A DNA stretch of 64,000 bases from Myxococcales bacterium (lineage in GTDB: Bacteria > Myxococcota_A > Polyangia > Polyangiales > Polyangiaceae). The stretch covers positions 208,201-272,200 of the forward strand of contig JADJCA010000016.1 of NCBI GenBank assembly GCA_016703425.1. Reading direction: 5' to 3'. Shown here piece by piece: positions 58,320 to 64,000 of this stretch. The position numbers were made by a program, and so were the translations under genes. Every line of letters starts with the position of its first letter. Within the stretch, counting starts at the first letter, position 1. The notes under the pieces were generated by a model. It made no database searches, was not told the DNA's origin, and worked only from the letters and a program-made list of their open reading frames with translations.

Positions 58320-59249
58320 GTGCACGACGGTGGGCGCCGAGCTAAGCTCACGGCCCGTGGCCGCCTGTCGTCTTTGTTCGAGTTTGCAGGTCCGTCGACG
58401 TTCGCGCGCGGATCGCTCCTACCTATGGTGCCGCACCTGCGGGTCAATCACAGCAGACCTATCGAGCAGCGAATACGCTCGCCTGAACCCAACCTACGAT
58501 CCCGGTCCGCCCCCGGCTCCACCTCCATCGAAGAGATTCGAGCGACTGCAGGTCGGCGAAAGAGGGAGCTGCTCCGGAGGTACACCCGGCCGGGAGCACG
58601 AATCCTCGATGTTGGGTGCGGCGCCGGTGGCTATCTCCTCGCGGCAAGGGAGCTCGGTTTCGAAGCCATGGGGGTAGAGCCCAGCGACGCCCACGCCACC
58701 ATCGGTCGTGGCCTGGGTCTAGACATCCGGAGCGGGTACTACCGACCGGGCGACTTCGCGGAGGGCGGCTTCGATCTCGTCCTCACAAGTCACGTTGTCG
58801 AGCACATCTACGACCCGCGTCCATTCCTTGAGAGCCTCGCGGGCCTGGTACGTCCCGGCGGCTGGCTCGTGGCGATCACACCCGATTCCGACTGCCTGCC
58901 GGCGCGACTCAGCGGCAAGCATTGGGTCATGCTCAAACCCATCGACCACGTGTCGATGCTTACGGAGCGCGCGCTGCGTCGCATGGGCCTCGAGCGCTAT
59001 GGGAACGTGGCCTTTCGACGGACTTCTCAGGACGGTGAGTTCTTCATCACCCTTGCTGCCGCCGCCCGGGACGCAGCCCAAGGCATCCACACGGACGCTA
59101 GCGGAGGCCAGGCCGCCGTGGCAGGCGACGGTGCTGTTGGCGCGGGACGCGTCAAACACGCCCTCGCGCGCTGGGCCCGAAGCGTTGATCGCGTGGCGGA
59201 CCGAGTCAATCGGGGCGCATGTCTCATCATGGAGCTACAACGCACATGA
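58316..59249 (+). CDS. Class I SAM methyltransferase with zinc ribbon, frameshifted
   Basis: The region starts with an ATG at 58316 overlapping the glycosyltransferase stop (ATGA); a GTG at 58357 is more likely the real start because ACRLCSS...WCRTCGS, a four-Cys zinc ribbon, begins there. After ARLNPTYDPG the frame breaks near 58510, next to a C5 run. The methyltransferase domain follows: ILDVGCGAGGYLLAARE (motif I), VEPSD, DLVLTSHVVEHIYDPRPFLESLAGLVRPGGWL. The zinc ribbon plus methyltransferase layout is known from sugar C-methyltransferases and O-methyltransferases in polysaccharide loci. The exact substrate is unknown. Confidence 0.8.
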
Positions 59250-60105
59250 GTTCGCCCGTTGACGTGAGCGTCGTCATTCTCACTTACAACGAGGAGGAGA
59301 ACCTAGCCGAAGCCATCGCATCCGTTCGCGGGTGGGCAAAGTCGGTGTTCGTGTTCGACTCGTTCAGCACGGACCGCACCGTTGCCATTGCGCGCGAGCT
59401 AGGCTGCACCGTCCATCAACACAGGTTCGTCGACTACGCGGCGCAGCGCCAGGCCGCGCTGAATGATCTTCCATTTCAAACGGACTGGGTGTTCTTCCTC
59501 GATGCCGATGAGCGCGTCCCCCCCAACCTCCGGGACGGATCACCACCTCCTCGCCTCCGGACCAACCAAGGACGGCTACCTCTGTCGGTTCAGGCTCATC
59601 TGGATGGGCAAGTGGATTCGCCACGGGTACTACCCAACATGGATCCTTCGCCTCTTCCGACGCTCCAAAGCCAAGCTCGAAACGCGTGGCATCGGCGAGC
59701 ACGTTATCGTCGACGGCGAGCTCGGCCGCCTGGAGCACGACATCATCCACGAAGACAACAAGCCGTTAGAGCGTTGGATCGAGAAGCACAACCACTACAC
59801 CTCTCTTGAGGCAGACGAACTCGTCCGCGGCCCGCGCGAAGGCGAGATCGACGCGTCGATCCTCGGGAATCAAGCGCAGCGAAAGCGCTGGATCAGGCAT
59901 CGCGTCTGGCGTCGGCTACCGCCGTTCATTTCGCCCTGGCCTCTACTTCGCCTACCGCTATGGGTTGCGAGGTGGCTTTCTCGACGGCAAAGAGGCGTTT
60001 GCATACCACTTCCTGCAAGCGCTCTGGGTCTGGATGCTCGTCGACATCAAGGCCATGGACCGCACTCGACCTCGCGCAGACGCGCCTCCCGCGGTCAATA
60101 AGTGA
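59246..60105 (+). CDS. GT2-family glycosyltransferase, frameshifted
   Basis: The ATG at 59246 overlaps the previous stop (ATGA). The opening VSVVILTYNEEENLAEAIASVRGWAKSVFVFDSFSTDRT is the GT2 (GT-A) signature, and FLDADERVPPNLRD is the DxD-like motif. The frame breaks near 59537 (one extra G: RD-DHHLLASGPTKDGYLCRFRLIWMGKW) and near 59929 (one extra T: LPPFI-RPGLYFAYRYGLRGGFLDGKEAFAYHFLQALWVW). The C-terminal helices look membrane-associated. The whole is similar to family 2 enzymes of about 280 residues that extend LPS core or capsule. It overlaps the next gene (GTGA). Confidence 0.8.
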
Positions 60106-61244
60106 CACTCCGCGTTGCGATGGTGGTGCCGGAGATCGGCCACGAGGCCAGCGGTCCTTCCTATTCTGTTCCGCGCCTCTCCTCGTCCCTCGCCGCACGT
60201 GACGTGAGCGTGACGTTGCACGTTCTGAGGTGGCTTACGACGCCGGAAGTCCCCGGCGTGGAGACGATCGTATACCCAAGGCTGCCCGGACCACGGGTAC
60301 TCGGTCTATCAACCTCGTTCCGACGGGGCATCCGCGAAGCCGCGCGGCACGTCCACCTGGTGCACAACAACGGATTGTGGATGCTGCCGAATGTGCATGC
60401 GGGCCTCGCAGCCAGGGCCGCGCGAACACCGCTCGTCACCTCCCCTCGAGGGGTCTTCGCGCCGTGGGCCATGAACCGTTCGAAGAGAACGAAGCGCATC
60501 ATGTGGCTCCTTGGGCAGGGTTCATCAGTCCGGTCGACGGCCCTGTTTCATGCGACGTCCGAGGCGGAGCTTGCGGACATCAGGCGGCTCGGTTTCAAGG
60601 CGCCCGTTGCGATCATCCCCAACGGCATCGACCTTCCGCCCAGCGCGTCCCGCGACGCGCAAGGTGCCGGGCCCCGCGTGCTTCTTTTCCTCGGGCGCAT
60701 CCACCCGGTCAAGGGGGTCGACCTCCTCCTCCACTGCTGGCAACGCGTCGCGAAAGAGTTGCCCGACTGGGAACTCCACATTGTGGGCCCGGAGGATGCC
60801 AATGCTGTGAGCATGCGAGCGCTCTCCCACGAACTCGCGTTGCAACGCGTGCGGTTCCTCGGACCGCGCTTTGGCGCCGCCAAGTTCCTCACCTACGCAA
60901 ACGCCGAGCTCTACATCTTGCCCACGCACACGGAAAACTTCGGGATGACGATCGCGGAGAGCCTAGCGTGCGGAACGCCCGTGATCACAACCCGGGGGGC
61001 ACCTTGGCCTCGCCTTGAAGTCGAGGGGTGCGGGCGCTGGGTCGAACGGACCGGCTCGGAACTCGATCGAGCCGTCCTAGAGCTTGCTCGAGCCACGAGG
61101 GCGGAGCTCCAAGCCATGGGCCTACGTGGTCGAGCCTGGATGGAGCGCGAGTACTCTTGGGCCAGCATCTCCGAGCGCATGGAGGCGGCGTACTCGTGGC
61201 TGCTTGGCGGAGGCCCTCGCCCACGCGACATAGTAATTTCGTGA
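60102..61244 (+). CDS. GT4-family glycosyltransferase, intact
   Basis: The 380-residue protein has a GTG start overlapping the previous stop. MTLRVAMVVPEIGHEASGPSYSVPRLSSSLAARDVSVTLHVLR is the N-domain opening. The C-domain has GRIHPVKGVDLLLHCW, LPDWELHIVGPED and the donor-site LPTHTENFGMTIAESLACGTPVITTRGAPW, with the E-x7-E pattern. It should be active. The acceptor and sugar are unknown. Confidence 0.93.
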   Translation: MTLRVAMVVPEIGHEASGPSYSVPRLSSSLAARDVSVTLHVLRWLTTPEVPGVETIVYPRLPGPRVLGLSTSFRRGIREAARHVHLVHNNGLWMLPNVHAGLAARAARTPLVTSPRGVFAPWAMNRSKRTKRIMWLLGQGSSVRSTALFHATSEAELADIRRLGFKAPVAIIPNGIDLPPSASRDAQGAGPRVLLFLGRIHPVKGVDLLLHCWQRVAKELPDWELHIVGPEDANAVSMRALSHELALQRVRFLGPRFGAAKFLTYANAELYILPTHTENFGMTIAESLACGTPVITTRGAPWPRLEVEGCGRWVERTGSELDRAVLELARATRAELQAMGLRGRAWMEREYSWASISERMEAAYSWLLGGGPRPRDIVIS

Positions 61245-61333
61245 GCCCTTGACGTCCGGAACACGACCGTCAGAGCCTCTGTCGAGCGGGAGTCGGTCGG
61301 GCGCGATTGGGCCGCCCATTCGATGTTTGACGT

Positions 61334-62524
61334 GTGAAGCCGGTCAACGAGGTCCATGTAGCGATTGTGTCGTTTGGCTACGCGCCCCTCCGGCACGTGG
61401 CGAGCACGAGGGCTGCACAAATGGCCAAGGGCCTTGCGGCACTCGGCCACCCGGTGACGGTCCTGACCGTGGATTGGCGAGGTGACCGCGACGAAGACGA
61501 CGCGCTGTCGGTTGTCCGAGCGAACCCGAGGTGCTGGTTTCCGGACTTCGTGCCCGACGGGCGGCCGTTGCGCGTCGAGCGGCCAAGAGCGAGGAGCCGC
61601 CTGCGCACGCTGGCTCGGACGCTTCGATGGGGCCCCTACGCGCGTTGGGCACAAGCTTCCCTGGCGGATGCGCGCTCGGTGCATCGCAACCACCCCATCT
61701 CGATCGTTTGGGCAATTCACGGCGACGACAGCGCACACGAGATTGCCTTCCGCTTCGCGCGCGAGACGGGCGTTCCTTGGGTGGCAGATTTCAAGGACCC
61801 TTGGGATCTGTTCCACCGAGGCCCGCGCGCAGCGCAACGTGGGCAGCGACGCCGGCGACTCGCAACGGCGGCAGCGTTGACAGAGACCGCTCGCGCGCAG
61901 GCGACGATTGACCGCGCTCTGTTCAGGCGCCCCACAGAGGTCATATGGAGCGGCTACGACGCGAGCGGGATGGAGGTGGCTGCGCCCGAGCGTCGCGACA
62001 GATTTGAGCTTGTGCACGTTGGCCACCTGGGGCCCCAGCATGATTGTCGGCTGGTGGCTCAGCTCGTTGAACACCTCGCGCCCGAGGGAATTGAGTTGGT
62101 CGTTTACGGTCACGGCTCACCCTTGCTTGCGAACGAGCTCCGCGCGCGCGGCGTGGCGGCACGACAGGCGCCATTCACGACAAGTCCCTTCGAGGTGATG
62201 AAGGGGGCGGGCACGCTGCTGGTCGTGCCGGCTACCCACGGGCCAGCTGCGCAGCGTGGAGGGTCAGTCGGTGTGAAGGAACTCGAATGTTTCGCCGCAG
62301 GCACCCCAACATTGTGCCTGGGTGGCCTACTCCCGGAGATGCACGCCGTCGCGGCCAAACTTCCTCACGTTGCCACGATCACCGATCCTCACGCAGCCGC
62401 AAAGTGGATCATCGCGCAGCGCGCGCTCGGAAACCGAGGCCGCACGAATCATCCCAACGTAGCGGCACACGCGTGGCCCTCCAAGGCGCTGGCGTTGTCT
62501 GACCTGCTGCGCCGTATTGCGTAG
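61334..62524 (+). CDS. Glycosyltransferase-like GT-B protein, intact
   Basis: The 396-residue protein has a GTG start at 61334. The N-terminus VHVAIVSFGYAPLRHVASTRAAQMAKGLAALGHPVTVLTVDWRG is a GT-B sugar-transfer domain, and VADFKDPWDLF is a stretch seen in FkbH/GT4-like proteins. The C-domain has HVGHLGPQHDCRLVAQLVEHL and a GSVGVKELECFAAGTPTLCLG donor site. The sequence is less like classic GT4, so the class is less sure. It is convergent with the asparagine synthetase with a 3-base gap. Confidence 0.85.
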   Translation: MKPVNEVHVAIVSFGYAPLRHVASTRAAQMAKGLAALGHPVTVLTVDWRGDRDEDDALSVVRANPRCWFPDFVPDGRPLRVERPRARSRLRTLARTLRWGPYARWAQASLADARSVHRNHPISIVWAIHGDDSAHEIAFRFARETGVPWVADFKDPWDLFHRGPRAAQRGQRRRRLATAAALTETARAQATIDRALFRRPTEVIWSGYDASGMEVAAPERRDRFELVHVGHLGPQHDCRLVAQLVEHLAPEGIELVVYGHGSPLLANELRARGVAARQAPFTTSPFEVMKGAGTLLVVPATHGPAAQRGGSVGVKELECFAAGTPTLCLGGLLPEMHAVAAKLPHVATITDPHAAAKWIIAQRALGNRGRTNHPNVAAHAWPSKALALSDLLRRIA

Positions 62525-62527
62525 CGC

Positions 62528-64000
62528 TCACGACGACTGGGCCTGCGGGGCAACCTTCTGCTGACGCTTCATGGGCTGATAGGCGAAGTGCGCCCAGGCC
62601 GCGAGGTTGGCGGTGTCCCACAGCAGGTTGATTTCCCGCGCCCTCTCCTCGGCGCTTGCTGCCGTGAGGCCACGAGCAAGGTTCAAATCCATGAAGTCCT
62701 CTAGCCCGGCCCCCGGTTGGAGCAGGTCTTGAATGAACCCCTTCAAGGGCCCAAGCAGCCACTTGGTCTGGGGTGGGACAAAGCCTTGTTTCCGCCTCGC
62801 TAGTATTTCTTGCGGAACAAGACCTTGCGCGGCGAGTCGCAACACGCGCTTCACTTCTCCTTCGCCCACAAGGAGGTCGGGAGAGACCGCGAACGCGAAC
62901 TCCGTGAGCCGGTGGTCACAGAAGGGCAGCCTGACTTCCCGCGAGTGAGCCATGCTCAAGCGGTCGCCGAAGCGGAGGAGCGACGAAGCATGGTTCTGAA
63001 GCTGAGCGTCCAAAGAATCGTCGACAGGCTCTCGTTCGCTTCACCTGGCGGAATTCCCAGGGGCAGCGCGTCACGCCGCGCGTGTGGCAATACCAAGTCG
63101 CGTCGGCGCAGCTGACCTCGGCGCCCAACACGCCGGAGGAGGGGCTGTAGGCGGCGAAGGGCAGACTCCTCGAGCAGCAGGCGAAATGTACCGAAGGTTG
63201 ACGGAGCTTGCGCCGCCAGCAAGCGTTGCTCGTGCAAGACGGCCGACCACCGTCGCTCCCGAAGCAACTGTCGCAGAAATGTCCTGGTGATTGTGTTTCC
63301 GTAGCCGCCGAGTTGCTCATCGGAGCCTTGTCCGTCGAGCAGGACGGTGACGCCGTTTTCGCGCGCGAGACCGAAGACGCAGTACTGAGCGGAATTGGCT
63401 CAAGCCCCCGATGGGGAAGTCGGCGTGCCAATGGATCCGCGAGGCTGAGGCCAAGAACCGGGGCGTGGGCTCTGTTTCGTGGTGGACTGACCCAACGGTA
63501 TCCGCCACCAGGCGGGCAAACTCCTTCGTCCTCCTGCTCGCGACGAACCGACCTGTGAACGTGTGCATCTCTGCCGCGGGCGCGTCCGACGCATGAAGCG
63601 CGACCAGCGACGACGAATCCCAAGCCGCCTGACAGGCACGAGAGCCGACCGGGGACGTCACTCCGCAAGCGCAAGCGAACTGAATCCTGGAGGACCCTCA
63701 AGCGGTTGCGACCAGATTCTGGGGCCGAAGTCGCTACGGTAGGCATGCCGCGCAGACAGATCGATCGAGAAGTAGGGCACCACGTCGGACGCCCCTGACT
63801 GCTCCGTCGCGAACGCGGACGTGCATCGCCGTGCCCGGCAAGAGCTGCTTCCACTCCTCGAAGGAGAGTGCGCTGGAAGGCATCAAGGGCCGTGGAACCA
63901 TGCTCTACGTAGGCCCGAGAACGGCCGTGTCCATGTCGCCGTCAACGCCCTCTGCCAGCATGATGGCTTTGGCCTCGGGGCAACACGGAATGCGCCGCCC
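62528..64000 (-). pseudogene. asnB: Asparagine synthetase (glutamine-hydrolysing), 5' end outside window, broken
   Basis: The C-terminal domain is clear: LLDGQGSDEQLGGYGNTITRTFLRQLL (PP-loop partner), then NHASSLLRFGDRLSMAHSREVRLPFCDHRLTEFAFAVSPDLLVGEGEVKRVLR, ending at 62528. Upstream blocks match the synthetase ATP-pyrophosphatase signature in changing frames (near 63640, S-x-x-S-G-G-L-D-S-S-S-L reads as SRACQAAWDSSSL or LSCLSGGLGF). Further upstream LSFEEWKQLLPGTAMHV may belong to the end of the N-terminal glutaminase domain. At least four frame changes and one stop occur. AsnB-like proteins are found in O-antigen loci and may amidate sugars. It is marked as a pseudogene because no frame gives the whole protein here, but it could be misread. 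Confidence 0.72.

Overview
This looks like chromosomal DNA from a very GC-rich bacterium with dense coding on both strands. The gene set points to Myxococcota, probably Polyangiales/Sorangiineae. It has several Hanks-type Ser/Thr kinases, a sigma54-type AAA+ regulator, a PATAN-DnaJ fusion, many lipoproteins, glycine-rich beta-helix-like surface proteins and several Uma2-family genes. The taxon is inferred from content; no rRNA or tRNA gene was seen.

Layout. 1-6.5 kb: a 5'-truncated Uma2 gene, a hemerythrin-like protein, a coupled nucleotidyltransferase pair, OmpH/Skp, HflX, EF-P and a membrane-anchored TPR protein. 6.5-13.8 kb: a minus-strand run that reads SpoOM/arrestin-like protein, PAP2-like protein, GAF-AAA+-Fis regulator, Ser/Thr kinase, membrane protein with an ExbD-like end, small membrane protein. 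13.9-20 kb: a lipoprotein coupled to a five-heme cytochrome, a PATAN-DnaJ protein, a secreted protein and an FG-GAP-like lipoprotein. 19.9-22.5 kb: four genes joined by 4-base stop/start overlaps (membrane protein, 92-residue peptide with one Cys, radical SAM/SPASM enzyme, small membrane protein). This is the best candidate for an undescribed system, a RiPP-like maturation locus. 22.6-27 kb: Uma2, MurB and a frameshifted HrpB helicase.

27-41 kb: two transmembrane Ser/Thr kinases flank an array of four paralogous Gly-rich lipoproteins, one Cys-rich lipoprotein, a TPR/PEGA-type protein and a Pro/Ala-rich membrane protein. The last two beta-helix lipoproteins are a recent tandem duplication. 41-45.3 kb: a SWIM-SNF2 helicase (one frameshift) and a truncated Uma2 remnant.

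45.4-64 kb: a cell-surface polysaccharide locus. It holds a UDP-GlcNAc 2-epimerase, a WbuB-like glycosyltransferase, a heparinase-like protein, a bi-domain oxidoreductase, a large repeat-containing lipoprotein followed by a strong terminator, a GDP-mannose 4,6-dehydratase with a partner reductase, four or five glycosyltransferases, a zinc-ribbon methyltransferase and a convergent asparagine synthetase. The first four would make and modify amino sugars or uronates, and the Gmd/reductase pair a GDP-6-deoxyhexose such as GDP-rhamnose.

One-base or two-base indels, many in G/C homopolymers, break otherwise well-conserved genes. They are rare before 53 kb and dense after it. I read most of them as sequence or assembly errors rather than gene death, and the reader should treat split genes after 53 kb as probably intact in the organism.
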